In this document: in pieces, positions 29,801 through 36,929 of the stretch
Position numbering within the stretch: the first letter of the stretch is position 1
Layout of the letters: every line of letters begins with the position of its first letter
Assembly: GCA_963971225.1 (NCBI GenBank)
Contig: OZ020269.1
Coordinates: 83,924,450 to 83,988,449 of the forward strand
Origin: Melieria omissa
Lineage: Eukaryota > Arthropoda > Insecta > Diptera > Ulidiidae
Length of the DNA stretch: 64,000 nt
Reading direction: 5' to 3'
Notes under the pieces: model-generated
The model's database searches: none
Told to the model about the DNA's origin: nothing
What the model saw: the letters and a program-made list of their open reading frames with translations, nothing else
Position numbers and translations under genes: made by a program

Positions 29801-31529
29801 CGCTCAACGGCTGTCTGAAACTGGAGCTGATCAATATGAATAGTGGTATTGGTGCCAACATAGCGCTTGGAATAGTTGGACTTAATGTTTCTTCTTGGTT
29901 TTTGATTGTTTGTTGTTGTGTGCGTAGGTGCCAGTTGGTTCCACTCGGACGATTTGGAATACGATGCGATGGCAACGATGGTGCCGCGACGCGATCTGCT
30001 CAGAGTGGTGAAGGTGCATCAGGTGGAGAAGGATGCGATACTCGTTTGCTACGGCAACGTGATTCAAGTGGTGACGCTGCAGGGCAATCCCAAGCAGCAC
30101 AAGAAAATGGTGCCACAGTTGAATTTTGATTTCAATGTGGATAGCATAGGTGAGGCGGGAGTTAAGTTAAATGATTAAGTTAAGTTAATATGTTACTTGA
30201 TAAATTAATTTATATAAACAGAATGTTAAATATGTGTTGACAACGTTTACAATGGATAATTTTACAGCTGAAATAAGGTTTTATAAAAAGAATGTAAAAT
30301 GAGTTTTGAAGAGTGACAAAGCGAGTTGGAGTTACATTAATTACACTGAATTATATTAAGAAAATGTAAAATTATTTTACACCACAAAAAATTTTGCCAC
30401 AGCTGAGTTCCGATTTCAATGTGGACAGCATAGGTGAGGCGGGAGTGAAGTTAAATTAATTAATAAATTCAGTGAAGCGAAGTTAATTTAATAACATAAA
30501 TTAATTAATAAGTTCCATGAAGTAAATTAAGTTATGTAAAGAGAATGTTGAATGTCTGTTGAAGAGGTTTTCTGTGCATAGTTTTACAGCTGATATTTGG
30601 TTTTATAAAGAGAATGTAAAACGAGCTTTGAAGAGGTTTTCTGTGCATAATTTTACAGCACAAGAAAATAGGCAAATAGTGAGGGGACTGAAATTTAATT
30701 AATTAAACTAAATGATTTAAAGATAATTTAAAATGAACTTTGAACAGGCTTTCTGTGAATAATTTTACACCAAAAGAAAATAATTGTACAGTGAAATTTC
30801 GATTTTAATGTGAATAGCAGAAATAAGGGAAGTGAAGTTCAGACAAACAAAGTTCTATAAAAATAATGTAACATGAGCTTAAAAAAGCTTTTCTGTAAAG
30901 AATTTTGCACTTTTATTTAGTTGAGTTAGTGTGCCTGATCTAACTTCTTTGAGTAGGAAGATCTCAAGGCCAATAAATTAAAAGAAAAAAATTTTATTTG
31001 ACTCAATTTAAGATACACAAATATTTAGTCCATGAGAAATGGAAGCAACAGTGTAACAACAATGTTATTTATAACAACAATGTATTTACTCAATTGTTCC
31101 TTCACTCTACAATTATTGTTTGAATCACCTGTAAACCAACAATTAGTTGCGTTAGTATGAATAACATTGTTTCGTATTAAGTTTGAAAAAATTTTTCACA
31201 TATTAATATAATTTTCATCAATTTGTTTCTTCGCAGTTTGTCTACCGGATAGCGTATTAGCATTCCATAAGCACGGCATGCAGGGCAAGTCGTTGCGCAA
31301 CGGCGAAATAACGCAAGAGATTAAGGACATGAGTCGCACATATCGACTGCTCGGCAGTGATAAGTAATTAATGCATTTTTTACCCAACATAGCCAATCAA
31401 AATTTAATAATTGTTTCTCTTTTTCGCAGAGTGGTCGCTTTGGAGAGTCAATTGCTGCGCACCGGTTCGCTGGGCAGCGAGGAAGGACATGATCTTTACA
31501 TTCTAGCCGGTCACGAGGCCAGTTATTAA
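2844..31529 (+). CDS. hppy: MAP4K3/GLK family Ste20-type kinase (happyhour orthologue), 3' part, 12 exons
   Basis: The gene encodes a germinal-centre-kinase type Ser/Thr kinase with a C-terminal CNH domain; family members act upstream of JNK and TOR signalling, and fly happyhour is known as a modulator of EGFR signalling and ethanol response. Exons joined here are 2844-2942, 3484-3782, 8753-8840, 9024-9087, 21651-21689, 27562-28630, 28799-28922, 28977-29330, 29399-29845, 29928-30149, 31237-31363 and 31430-31529. All junctions are GT..AG and all phases agree, giving about 1009 codons to a TAA. The kinase domain is entered at the activation segment ([10 protein letters not shown]) and includes CDIWACGI and [10 protein letters not shown]; the glycine loop, catalytic Lys and HRD/DFG lie left of the window. 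The middle is a low-complexity linker, followed by PPVPPKR and a complete CNH domain. Hppy is preferred over Misshapen/MAP4K4 because of the linker motif [13 protein letters not shown] and the CNH sequence. The gene extends beyond the left edge. Confidence 0.93.
2943..3483 (+). other. hppy: Short hppy intron (541 bp)
   Basis: Clean GT..AG intron between kinase exons. It contains a CA-rich patch at 3153-3190 and no insertion. Confidence 0.8.
3484..3782 (+). CDS. hppy: hppy exon b: C-lobe of kinase domain and its C-terminal flank
   Basis: The acceptor tgtaatattgcag ends at 3483 and the donor gtgagt starts at 3783. The exon starts with the last two bases of a Glu codon ([19 protein letters not shown]) and carries the subdomain XI arginine in [19 protein letters not shown]. 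It ends with YCYLDGDEE at a codon boundary. This exact set of motifs is typical of MAP4K1/2/3/5. The reading frame runs into a stop 15 nt past the donor, so splicing is required. Confidence 0.93.
3783..5063 (+). other. hppy: hppy intron, unique part
   Basis: Start of the 4970-bp intron. The first 300 nt are of balanced composition, the rest A/T-rich with TTAATTAATTAA runs near 4950. No feature recognised. Confidence 0.6.
5067..6636 (+). mobile_element. PIF/Harbinger-like non-autonomous element with MADF fragment (1570 bp)
   Basis: The element is bounded by a 3-bp TTA duplication (5064-5066 and 6637-6639), the hallmark of PIF/Harbinger. Both ends share CTTGTACACTAGGAAACATT followed by TCACA.GGAAACA in inverted orientation, and the outermost bases (AGCTGC and AGGTCC) also partly match. 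About 300 bp at each end is crowded with GGAAACA/TGTTTCC motifs. The interior carries a MADF-domain ORF but no transposase. Confidence 0.72.
5398..5646 (+). CDS. MADF-domain fragment inside the Harbinger-like element
   Basis: ATG at 5398 opens 82 codons. Residues 35-68 ([20 protein letters not shown], then [14 protein letters not shown]) match the start of the MADF/Myb-SANT-like DNA-binding domain: ELI.AV....LWD....Y.....K...W..I. The frame then ends after [14 protein letters not shown], so the domain is truncated. Such proteins are the usual second ORF of PIF/Harbinger transposons, where they help transposase bind DNA. A host MADF gene capture is the alternative. Product is probably not functional. 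Confidence 0.55.
   Translation: MSVVDIFDMEIVPDLSESQRPQSEVFYWSNGCQSELISAVEKHRCLWDVSSHDHKTCGNKLLVWQVVANKNKNFAYFEGLCF
7403..8145 (-). mobile_element. Mariner element, internally deleted (743 bp)
   Basis: Inverted ends of about 32 bp (TCAGGTGTACAACTTTGCTT..., and its complement ending at 8145) with TA duplications at 7401-7402 and 8146-8147. The minus-strand interior encodes the transposase N-terminus ([20 protein letters not shown] from 7973) and C-terminus ([20 protein letters not shown] ... to about 7480). The central catalytic part is deleted. It lies in the hppy intron between exons b and c. Confidence 0.9.
7480..7973 (-). pseudogene. Mariner transposase remnant (N- and C-terminal parts fused by deletion)
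   Basis: Starting at ATG 7973, the first about 70 codons give the mariner helix-turn-helix region with the HRMLSE.YGD and [16 protein letters not shown] motifs. The frame then shifts, and [20 protein letters not shown] followed by [10 protein letters not shown] (third catalytic Asp) continues to the normal C-terminus (ASDGQYFE). The segment with the first catalytic Asp is absent, so it cannot be active. Confidence 0.85.
8753..8840 (+). CDS. hppy: hppy exon c: linker after kinase domain
   Basis: This 88-nt exon encodes [20 protein letters not shown], then SPQNYTLKS plus the first base of Gly. It follows a phase-0 donor at 3782 and ends before gtaagt at 8841. The acceptor is unusual: the pyrimidine tract lies at about 8641-8690 and no AG occurs between it and the AG at 8751-8752, so the AG is about 60 nt downstream. 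The linker matches what I recall of the fly Hppy linker ([12 protein letters not shown]). Confidence 0.85.
9024..9087 (+). CDS. hppy: hppy exon d: linker
   Basis: The acceptor ttatcgttgcag ends at 9023 and the donor gtacgt starts at 9088. The exon begins with two bases completing Gly and reads [20 protein letters not shown] plus two bases of a Met codon. Only this phase is open; the other two frames contain stops. The serine-rich stretch lies just after the kinase domain. Confidence 0.88.
9088..13900 (+). other. hppy: hppy large intron, left part
   Basis: First part of the 12.6-kb intron. Apart from the repeat at 10139-10425 and TG microsatellites I see no gene or element. Small A/T-rich and pyrimidine-rich stretches are open by chance. 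Confidence 0.6.
10139..10425. repeat. Two diverged copies of a 132-bp repeat, related to window start
   Basis: Copy 1 (GAGCTCACATGGGCCGAACT at 10139) and copy 2 (GAGTTCACATGGATCAGACT at 10271) share blocks to GGAGCCATTGAGAC and the TATGAAGC segment. The stretch after copy 2 (AAGTGATGTCGTTAATGTTG) resembles 1-100 of the window. A GGTTAGGTTAGG run lies just before. Probably part of a dispersed repeat; class not determined. Confidence 0.55.
14100..14660. repeat. A/T-rich tandem repeat, about 145-166 bp unit, at least 3 copies
   Basis: The block TTGAATTAATTAGTTCA...AATTAATGAAATTTATG, CCTAAATTATTAT.TACAGT begins at 14296, 14441 and, more diverged, at about 14607. A weaker fourth copy precedes at 14100-14290. 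Lies in the largest hppy intron, upstream of the LINE cluster. Confidence 0.65.
14954..15130 (-). mobile_element. 5'-truncated fragment of the same LINE family
   Basis: The sequence from GACTGGCCATAATAAC to CATCGAACACCTTTT aligns with 15394-15582, the last about 180 bp of the LINE, with many substitutions and a short deletion. It is a separate, older insertion 240 bp from the full-length copy. Confidence 0.85.
15374..18633 (-). mobile_element. Full-length RTE-like LINE (3260 bp) with 15-bp target-site duplication
   Basis: The element lies between two copies of TTATTGTGCATTACT (15359-15373 and 18634-18648). The 3' end, at 15374 on the minus strand, is a short tail of TAAG units directly after the ORF stop, the short-tandem 3' tail typical of RTE elements. 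The length fits RTE/BovB (about 3.2-3.3 kb). One long ORF with endonuclease and reverse transcriptase is intact. Its length, intact frame and perfect duplication make it a young insertion. Confidence 0.92.
15410..18394 (-). CDS. LINE polyprotein: AP-endonuclease plus reverse transcriptase
   Basis: From the first ATG (18392-18394) the ORF has 994 codons with no break. Residues about 30-270 form an AP-like endonuclease ([41 protein letters not shown]). Residues about 470-800 form the reverse transcriptase ([71 protein letters not shown] with the catalytic YADD). The C-terminal region has the LINE motif [20 protein letters not shown]. The open frame extends upstream to a TTG at 18442 but a TAA lies just before it. 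Endonuclease type and element layout favour the RTE/BovB clade; clade assignment is by recall, not by tree. A second small open frame ends at 18486. Confidence 0.92.
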   Translation of the reverse strand: MKAKKQASEGTHNVDDHSKRFKDHDLRICTWNVRTLYREGASIQLAEALTKCKADITAIQEMRWTGQGCSKRADCDIYYSCHAEKREFGCGFVVSKRLRHHVSRFTPVNERLASIRIKAKYFSISLICAHAPTEEKDDATKDAFYAKLEDVYDRCPAHDVKIVLGDFNGKVGREGIFGPTVGQFSLHGTTSNNGLRLIDIAAARNMVVSSTRFQHLDIHKATWLSPDQSTRNQIDHIVIDGRHASSILDVRTFRGPNIDSDHYLVAAKVRMRLCAAKTAQPSLRRKLDISKLRSQGVAEAYSAQLSNQLGRSPSPPDDIGGLWAHLSHSMRAAAENVLGFRRPPPKNQWFDEECRAATAVKNAAYKKTLQSAATRAMTEKYREERKKERCLLRRKKREQERREREEIEECRSRNDARKFFQKVKRLTEGFKPGASSCRDENGDLVTDAQGVLRLWKEHFTKLLAGDERNNTASGEDVQMAPIDDDGVDVPPPSHDEVRVAIQRLKNNKAAGPDGLPAELFKAGGGELIGCMHQLICKIWLEERMPNDWNLSALCPVLKKGDPTICANYRGISLLPIAYKVLTSVLCERLKPLAKALIGPYQCGFRPGKSTIDQIFTLRQILEKTHENQIDTHHLFIDYKAAFDSPIRDRLYAALSELGIPAKLVRLCRATLSNTRSSVKVGSDLSDPFDTVRGFRQGDPLSCDLFNFTMESVLRKAGVHRNGTIFNKSVQLLAYADDIDVIGRNKRDVTAAFAAIERESAKMGLVVNEGKTKYMLSTRRDSQRLGSHVEADRYAFEVVKEFVYLGTAINSSNDVSLEIKRRITLANRCYYGLGRQLRSRDLSPPTKLSLYRTLILPVLLYGAEAWTMTRNDIAALGVFERKVLRKIFGPVRVGDDYRIRTNNELYELYKDMDVAQRINIQRLRWLGHVCRMDDEAPAKKVFDAMVGGRRRRGRPCLRWKDQVEEALVSLGVTNWRRRARSRGAWREVLRQAVTR
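19314..20296. mobile_element. Unclassified TIR element (983 bp) with repeated GGTTCACAACCCAGCC-type motif
   Basis: Ends starting AGTAAGGGAGAGGGCTGGG form an inverted repeat of 28 bp with one mismatch. The motif GGCTGGGKTGTGAACC or close variants occurs at both ends and internally (about 19521, 19873 and 19897, and twice at 20251-20281). No coding capacity was found and no clear target duplication. Superfamily unknown to me. Confidence 0.7.
20733..21060. repeat. Degenerate A/T-rich tandem duplication
   Basis: Two copies share AATGGTTTAAT...CCATAATTATTTAATTAA and CTCTAAATT.AAGT blocks, with period about 130-170 bp, and GACCACTTCT occurs at both outer edges (20733 and 21039). Confidence 0.45.
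21651..21689 (+). CDS. hppy: hppy exon e: 39-nt micro-exon
   Basis: A 39-nt exon 12.6 kb downstream of the previous one. The acceptor is ttatttgtag and the donor is gtaact. It completes Met and encodes [13 protein letters not shown], with the final Arg split by the intron. The peptide is a short amphipathic segment conserved in the family. The exon is too short for ordinary ORF detection and was found by phase continuity. Confidence 0.88.
21690..24240 (+). other. hppy: hppy intron, left part
   Basis: A/T-rich with CAACAA runs just after the micro-exon (21700-21860) and the TG microsatellite at 23846. No gene or transposon recognised. Confidence 0.6.
23846..23878. repeat. (TG)n microsatellite
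   Basis: About 16 uninterrupted TG units, the longest dinucleotide run in the window. Shorter ones occur at 12419-12442, 13666-13682 and (CA) at 27275-27293. Confidence 0.95.
24245..24764 (-). mobile_element. Mariner-like element, internally deleted (520 bp)
   Basis: The ends CGTGGATGGTCCGATAAG and, inverted, CGTGGGCAGTCCGATAAG match with scattered mismatches over about 28 bp; TA is intact on the right (24765-24766) and TG on the left. The interior is similar in order to the element at 42347-42834 (for example the CAACGTAGTCTCCTTT block), which encodes a mariner transposase C-terminus on the minus strand. More decayed than that copy. Confidence 0.8.
24770..25310. repeat. Nested minisatellite: about 260-bp duplication containing CTGCAG-based short units
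   Basis: A large unit (GACA.GACACAA....CTG, CCGATATGC, ACCTTTT.CATG, TTTGCCCATA.AAAATAG) occurs twice, at about 24805 and 25065. Within it the short unit CTGCAGTCCCTCCTGCATAAA with variants occurs at 24883, 24915, 25149, 25180 and 25244. The duplication starts next to a mariner end (24764). Confidence 0.7.
25737..26336. mobile_element. pogo/Tc1-like MITE (600 bp)
   Basis: Inverted ends CAGTGCAAGCTCGATCTTCG and CAGTGCAAGCTCGGTATTCG are flanked by TA (25735-25736 and 26337-26338). Subterminal TTCGCGA/TCGCGAA motifs repeat several times at each end. No transposase ORF is visible. The CAGT start and TA target suit pogo/Tigger-type elements. Confidence 0.8.
26854..27106. mobile_element. piggyBac-like MITE 2 (253 bp, TTAA target site)
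   Basis: The ends CCCTTATTCTCATACCC are perfectly inverted over 17 bp and flanked by TTAA (26850-26853 and 27107-27110). Inside each end is a G/C-rich palindromic block of GGGTACCCGGGT type. No ORF. Different family from the element at 1931-2163 but same target rule. Confidence 0.85.
27562..28630 (+). CDS. hppy: hppy exon f: large low-complexity linker exon
   Basis: The acceptor ttcgcgcag ends at 27561 and the donor gtgagc starts at 28631. The exon completes the split Arg and starts [18 protein letters not shown], then becomes low-complexity for about 330 residues: Gly tracts, Ser/Thr/Ala runs, poly-Gln with His (about 27925-27965), Asn/Ser runs, and about 15 consecutive Gly codons at 28185-28230. 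A moderately complex island ([20 protein letters not shown]) lies just before the Gly tract. It ends CDFRHENNQ at a codon boundary. The bias is strongly G/C and C/A rich, so other frames are open by chance. I infer a disordered spacer between kinase and CNH domains. Confidence 0.88.
28799..28922 (+). CDS. hppy: hppy exon g: linker with Ser/Arg-rich segment
   Basis: The acceptor ccgcgtcag ends at 28798 and the donor gtaagt starts at 28923. The exon encodes [20 protein letters not shown], then [21 protein letters not shown], with one base left for the next exon. RRHSSM and RTRSLS look like basophilic kinase or 14-3-3 type phosphosites; this is inference from motif shape. Confidence 0.9.
28977..29330 (+). 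CDS. hppy: hppy exon h: SH3-ligand motif and start of CNH domain
   Basis: A 54-bp intron precedes this exon (acceptor tgctttcag ends at 28976). It completes Val and reads [20 protein letters not shown], then a His/Arg/Pro stretch ([20 protein letters not shown]), then the start of the CNH domain ([20 protein letters not shown] and onward to DVLMSLSG). PPVPPKR fits a class II SH3 ligand. The donor gtgtgt starts at 29331. Confidence 0.93.
29399..29845 (+). CDS. hppy: hppy exon i: CNH domain, middle
   Basis: The 68-bp intron ends with cgttatag. The exon completes Gly and runs [20 protein letters not shown] through [20 protein letters not shown] to KLELINMNS plus one base of Gly. The donor is gtattg. 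It encodes about 149 residues of the beta-propeller-like CNH domain that in relatives mediates interaction with small GTPases and regulators. Confidence 0.93.
29928..30149 (+). CDS. hppy: hppy exon j: CNH domain
   Basis: The acceptor gtgtgcgtag ends at 29927. The exon completes Gly and reads [40 protein letters not shown], then on to FDFNVDSI plus the first base of a Val codon. The donor gtgagg starts at 30150. The last about 45 nt and the donor have two degenerate extra copies in the following intron (see repeat entry). Confidence 0.93.
30100..30845 (+). repeat. Degenerate amplification of the end of hppy exon j into the following intron
   Basis: The exon end TGATTTCAATGTGGATAGCA plus TAG|GTGAGGCGGGAGT (to 30170) recurs at 30394-30460 with the donor intact, and at 30786-30840 more diverged and without the donor GT. 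Between them, TTTTACAGCTGA and GAATGTAAAATGAG blocks also recur. The intron (30150-31236) is the only long one in the CNH exon cluster. Confidence 0.75.
31237..31363 (+). CDS. hppy: hppy exon k: CNH domain
   Basis: The acceptor ttcttcgcag ends at 31236. The exon completes Val and encodes [20 protein letters not shown], then [21 protein letters not shown] plus two bases of Lys. The donor gtaatt starts at 31364. Confidence 0.93.
31430..31529 (+). CDS. hppy: hppy last exon: C-terminus and stop
   Basis: The 66-bp intron ends in ctttttcgcag at 31429. The exon completes Lys and reads [32 protein letters not shown], then TAA at 31527-31529. [18 protein letters not shown] is the characteristic MAP4K C-terminal end. 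Confidence 0.95.
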
Positions 31530-33935
31530 TTATACATATATATATAAAATAATAGTAAAACCTAAACAAACAAAAAACCCAAGTAAAAAATTTTACTATT
31601 TGCAATAAAATGAAAAATAAAAACTCTACTTATTAACTACACACAAAAAATACACAACACAGGCGTTATGCAAATACAGTAAATAACACACATACACAAA
31701 ATGCAAAAGTAGAAAATAATAATGTGAAATGATTGAACAATTAAAGCGTAGAATTAAAGTACTTTACTAAATTTTAGTAAAATGATTTTAATTGCTATTA
31801 CTAGCACATAGATTTGTAAATTGTGAAATTGAAAACAAAACAAAAAACAACACTAATAGAAGCTCTTTGCTGAGATTTATGCTCAAATGGATTTTTTCGA
31901 AGCATCTTCGTAAATGCTTCTAAGACGCTATTGATGCCCAACTCGTCACAAAATATTTCGGCGCAAAATTTTGTAAGCTACTAAATGATACTTATGTATC
32001 AACCAGAAGCCGCTGCTGTTGGCAAATTGTTTTATAAATACTTTTTTTAGTCTACGCTTAGACTTATTTTTTGAATTAAATTCATGTAGTTTTCGCTTTA
32101 AGATGTTTTCTTACTCGGAGCAATTTTTAATGGAAAATACAAATTTTAGCTCTGCTAGTTCTACTGTCTCTTAGTATTTTCATACAACTAAAGCTAAACT
32201 AGATTCTTCGTAAGTTATTTTAATGGCAAGCAGCAAATTTTGTAAAGCAAAATTGAAACAAAACAGCAAAGTGATTGTTTATAGATATAGCGGGAAGGCA
32301 GGTGGAAGCGAATAGAAATTGTTAAGCATAAATCCAATAAGCAAACTCTAGGCATTGCTTCACACACTCCCACTTCGTATGTAGTATTACTAATAAAAGA
32401 AAAAAATTGTATTTATTAACGGCGTATAGGCAGAGCGAAAGGAAATTATGGAAACTAAGAAAATGCAGCAAAGAATTGCAAAGAAATGTATTTAAATAAG
32501 ACAGACAGCGTTCAACTATAAATTACAATGTGTTACTGTGTTGCGTGTGCTGATGCTAATATATTTTCGAGTGCTGAACTCGTACACGAAAATGTTTGTT
32601 GTTTCAAATATCAATGTTTTTCTGGTCTTTTGTCAAACTTCCAAATTTCATTAAATTGATTCAAAAAACCATCTATCGAAAGCTCATTAAAAAGGAAGTT
32701 GAATGTTTGAATTCATATAAAGATTAAATCTCATATAAATATATTTGTGAAAGGTTTCGCACAATTTTTTTGTCTGACATTTCTCTGCAGTCTTTTATGT
32801 TATACAATTTGCTTACGTGTTCAGCATTGAAAATGTACAAGTATCAGAAATTAAATTTTGTTGTTCAGTGTTTATAATTGCAATCACACACACAGTTGCA
32901 CGCAAAAATTAACAATGAAAACATAGACTAAAACCAACCCACACTGTACCCCGAAAACGCGTTGTCTGCGCTGCACTGAAACTAGAAAGTTGAAACACGA
33001 ATGCAATTGAAAAACTGCAATGTTTAGCGTTACGAGCGCCTGTTGAGAGAAAGAAAATCTATTTTTAATATTATATATAAAATGAATTAGTCGTACCTAA
33101 CACAACTACCACACTTGGATTCCCCCATGTCGAACACAAATAAACCAACAACAACAAAAAATAAAAACACTGCGCGTACAACTGCAAACGTTTAAACGAT
33201 ATAGTAAACTATTAAGTGAAACTAATTATTAATTAAAATATGTAATTAAAAACACACACACACTATAAATTAACTTTAGAAACAACACTACAATTACACG
33301 CAGAGAAAAATCAATTTACAATAAAATTTTAAATTGAAAAACATTCAAAGTAAAACAACAAATTTATAAATAATAAATTTAAAATATGAAAAGAAAATAA
33401 TTATAAACGATGCTAAAATAAATGCAAGTCAAACTGAAAGTTGGCAGTCGATTGTACTATAATTTGTTAAGCAATGAGAGAGCGTTACGTAGAAGACGGC
33501 CAGCGAGTTGGCGTGTTAGCGTTTAGAGAGCAAAAGCGAGTGCAAGAGCGAAAGTGAATTTTAGTAATTTATTATGGCATAGAATGAAATGTATATGTGA
33601 AATATTGAAATATTTTCCAGCAAGCGAAATAAAATGAAAATGTGAGCAAAACTAGAGATAAAACCAATGACGCCGGAGTCACACAAAATAGTAGTGTAGG
33701 CAGTTTGAATTGCAGAAAATGTAAAACCAAACGAAAAACTTCTTCAAAACTAAGAATTGAACACACACAATTTGCAGCAAAAATTTTAATAAATGTCGAA
33801 TGTTGAATTTGCAATTACAAAAAAAAAAAACCAGTCAAGAGAGAAAACCACAAAACTTGAAATGGCAAAACCAAATTTAAATGCAGCATGAAAACACACA
33901 AAAAAAATCAATAAAGTATATACAAAATATAAGAT
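31530..33935 (+). other. hppy: Probable 3' UTR of hppy with alternative polyadenylation signals
   Basis: No coding potential. An AATAAA at 31604-31609 would give a short 3' UTR of about 100 nt. Further signals occur downstream, for example AATAAA in a run near 33416 and at 33910-33915. The block is A-rich and non-repetitive apart from short CA runs near 32885 and 33250, so a long 3' UTR isoform is plausible. The true end cannot be decided from sequence alone. Confidence 0.5.
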
Positions 33936-34754
33936 GAAACTGATTTATTTATGGTGCGAACGAAATGTGTGGAATGTGAGAGACAAGAAATGTCAACGAA
34001 ATGTGGGTTAATGGAAAATTTGTTTAGATTTGGATATTGTAGAAAGTTTAGTCGTTGCTATAAATTTTGAAGTGCAGTCTCAGAAGGTGTGAGCTTTGTT
34101 TTTTTTTTTTTAATTATTGGTTTGTAATTTTAGAGATTTTGAAAACTCAACAAATATGTAAGAAGATGTGGACAATTTTGAATTTAGAGTTTTTTTTGCC
34201 AATTTGGAGCTATTCGAAAATCGATTGTTTCTTTCAAGCTCCAAATGTTTGGATTTTAGTTATTTTTTTGTATATTTGGAAGACGTATTTCTCAAAAGAT
34301 TTTCATTTTCAAAGTTAAATTTAAGAACTATTATTCTCTGCTGTTATGCCGAGATATTGATAGATTTTTATTGTTGCCGATTTTTCCATTCTGCCTTTTT
34401 ATGGTACCGAAATAAGGTATAAGTTCTGGAGAATTCCAAATAGATACTTCAACGCCAAAAGCCTTAAATCCGTAAATGTCTGCGTTATCTTTTGAGTGTT
34501 CCATTGCAATGTCATAGAATACTCTGACTTGCAAACTGAATGCCCCATTCATCTCCACTCTCTCTCTCTGATTTTATAGTGGATAGATTTCGTTATTATT
34601 TTATTTGTTTACTTTTCTTTATTAAAGACAATTAGCGGAATTTATCTAATGACAACATTGAATAGGTGCAAAACGCCGCTTCTATTAGAAATATTAAACT
34701 TCTTTATGATTGCTCGCGTAGAACTACTGGTTCAAACTTTAAGAAAGCTTTGAA

Positions 34755-34970
34755 AGATTCACCTATTTCGAGTCTTAGGAGTTAGGTTTTTTAAATGTTT
34801 CTAGCTCGATCGATTGTTGACTTTTGATGCTGAAATGCGAGCAGTTTGATTCACCTATTTCGAGTCTTAGGTTCGATTTGTAATGTCTTTATACTTTTTT
34901 AAATGTTTCTAGCTCGATCGATTGTTTTTGATGCTGTTTTTTTGATGCTGAAATGCGAGCAGCTTGGCGT
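34755..34970. repeat. About 95-bp tandem duplication
   Basis: GATTCACCTATTTCGAGTCT followed by TTTTTAAATGTTTCTAGCTC and GATCGATTG...TTGATGCTG, AAATGCGAGCAG occurs twice, starting at 34757 and 34849. It lies between the hppy 3' end and the Ehbp1 leader. Confidence 0.75.
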
Positions 34971-35919
34971 TTTGGTGCTGTTTGAAGAGTTCAAATTATA
35001 CCAGTTGTACTGATTTTTAATACAGTGTGTATATATGAACAGATCTGCCTTAAATACAAGTTTCTCTTTATATAATCATTGCAGGTTCATTTTATTTAAA
35101 CACCATAAAAAATTAGATACGAAGATGGAGATGAGAAGGACGAGTAGAAGCTGAGATGATGATTGCAAGATTGTGGTACTTGGCGGAACAGGATCTATGT
35201 TGTATATCTGACTTGGCTCCAGTACAAAATGTCTACCAACCATTACAACAACATCATAGCATACTTGAACCATTCCAATTCCATTTCATTCTCAAGTTTC
35301 TCAAAGTTTCTCACACCAAGAATGGACCCAATTCATCTTATAAAACGGACCAAACATCCGTTTGACCAAGTGATGCTTCCATGTGATTTGTAAATAAAAG
35401 TCACTGAAATACATTTACAGAACCAGATAATAACCCGGATCACACTACCAAATCTGAAAGAGAATCGTTAAACGTGAATGGGGTTGATGTCTCCTAATTC
35501 CACAGAAAATGTGCGTACTGGTTCCATGCCTAAAGTAGTTTTCAATTTGCGGAAGAGGTAAAATAGTAAAGAGCGTCTATCAGGACTAATATCCCATCTA
35601 TCAAAAGGATCTATAAGTCACATATAGCAGTCACATTGCAAGCTATACTGGCCTGAAGGACATGCAAGCAATTTTCTTTCATTGACGGTTGAGAACCATT
35701 TAGAGTTAAAAAAAAAACACATTTGTACTTTTAGTACGCATTGCTTTCGTTCATGAACTTGAAGCAATCAGAGATCTAAAAAATTCGTTCTTAGTATCCT
35801 TGAATGTTTTATATCTCCACTGCATCATTACTACTCTACTGTATATCTACTCGTATATTTTTAATTAAGTTCAAAAACCATTTAAATATGAATTTGCATG
35901 ATTTCATTTCCTTAACCCA

Positions 35920-36260
35920 TTTCGAACCGATATTTTGAGAAAGGTTTTTTTTTAATTTTTTCTAATAGAAGGGCGAATGGGGTCAAAAAAGGCTCGGAAA
36001 TGAGTTTGAGTCAGATCGATGATGGCATTTGTCAATAATGGAGACTAAAATTTAATATTTTTAATACTTTTTAACACTTTCGCGCCCTCTGAATTCCACA
36101 TCTGAACAGAACTAAACGAATTTTAATATAGTACAAAAAATAGTGTGACATTTCTCAAATCATCCTGTGAGGGTTTTTTACAAATCTGATTATTTTCTGT
36201 ATTTTTAAAGAATTTAAGAATAAAAGTGAAGTTTTTTTCAATGTCCGCTCATCTTTTATA
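35920..36260 (-). repeat. Dispersed 340-bp repeat, copy 1 (inverted partner at 41995)
   Basis: The reverse complement of this block matches 41995-42330, including the ends (TCAATGTCCGCTCA), AAACGAATTTTAATATAG, and GAGTTTGAGTCAGATCGATG. Divergence by eye is about 20-25%. No ORF. Confidence 0.7.
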
Positions 36261-36929
36261 GAGAAGGCGTGTCATAACAAAAAACTGTTTATTAGAAAGC
36301 TAGATCGAGCAATTCCTTGAACTCGTTCAACACGAAAATAAATTAGATATGCTGTGCTTTATTAGAGTTGTTATTGTTGTCCCCTCCACTTTTGTGCACA
36401 TGCCAAATTCCATTTGTAATGAAATATTTCAACATAGGAGAATAAAGAGGAAACAACCGAAAAATGCAAAATGGAAAAGTTGTCTAGTTTACAGGAAGTT
36501 AAAATTGGACACACTGATTTCATCCTCCGAGGGCTTAAATAATTTCCCAGCGTTCTATCAATGACACAAACCGTTGGTTTAGGAAATAGTCTGTGCATGA
36601 CAAGTGCCATCTGCATGTCAGTTGTGACAGCAGAATGTAATTGAAACGTAGTGGCAACCTCCGGCATACAAACGTAGTGATGCATTTAAACAATGGGTGG
36701 TGGAAAACTCATCCACAGAGAAAATCACACTCTCGCAAACAATGCTGTCAATTCAATCCTTAGACTATAAACTAAGGTTTGTGATATGTAATATTTAACT
36801 AAAATGTGTTTCAAAAAATTTCTACTTGGCTCAATAATCAAAAAATTAACTATTTTCATAACATTTCGCTGTGATATTTTAGTTCAAAATCCCATTACAT
36901 GAAATAAGGAACATTCCCTATTTACAGCG

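Larger units (their letters stand above)
33936..36900. other. Intergenic stretch between hppy and Ehbp1
   Basis: Contains the tandem duplication at 34755-34970 and the dispersed repeat at 35920-36260. Otherwise no coding or RNA gene seen. Confidence 0.55.
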
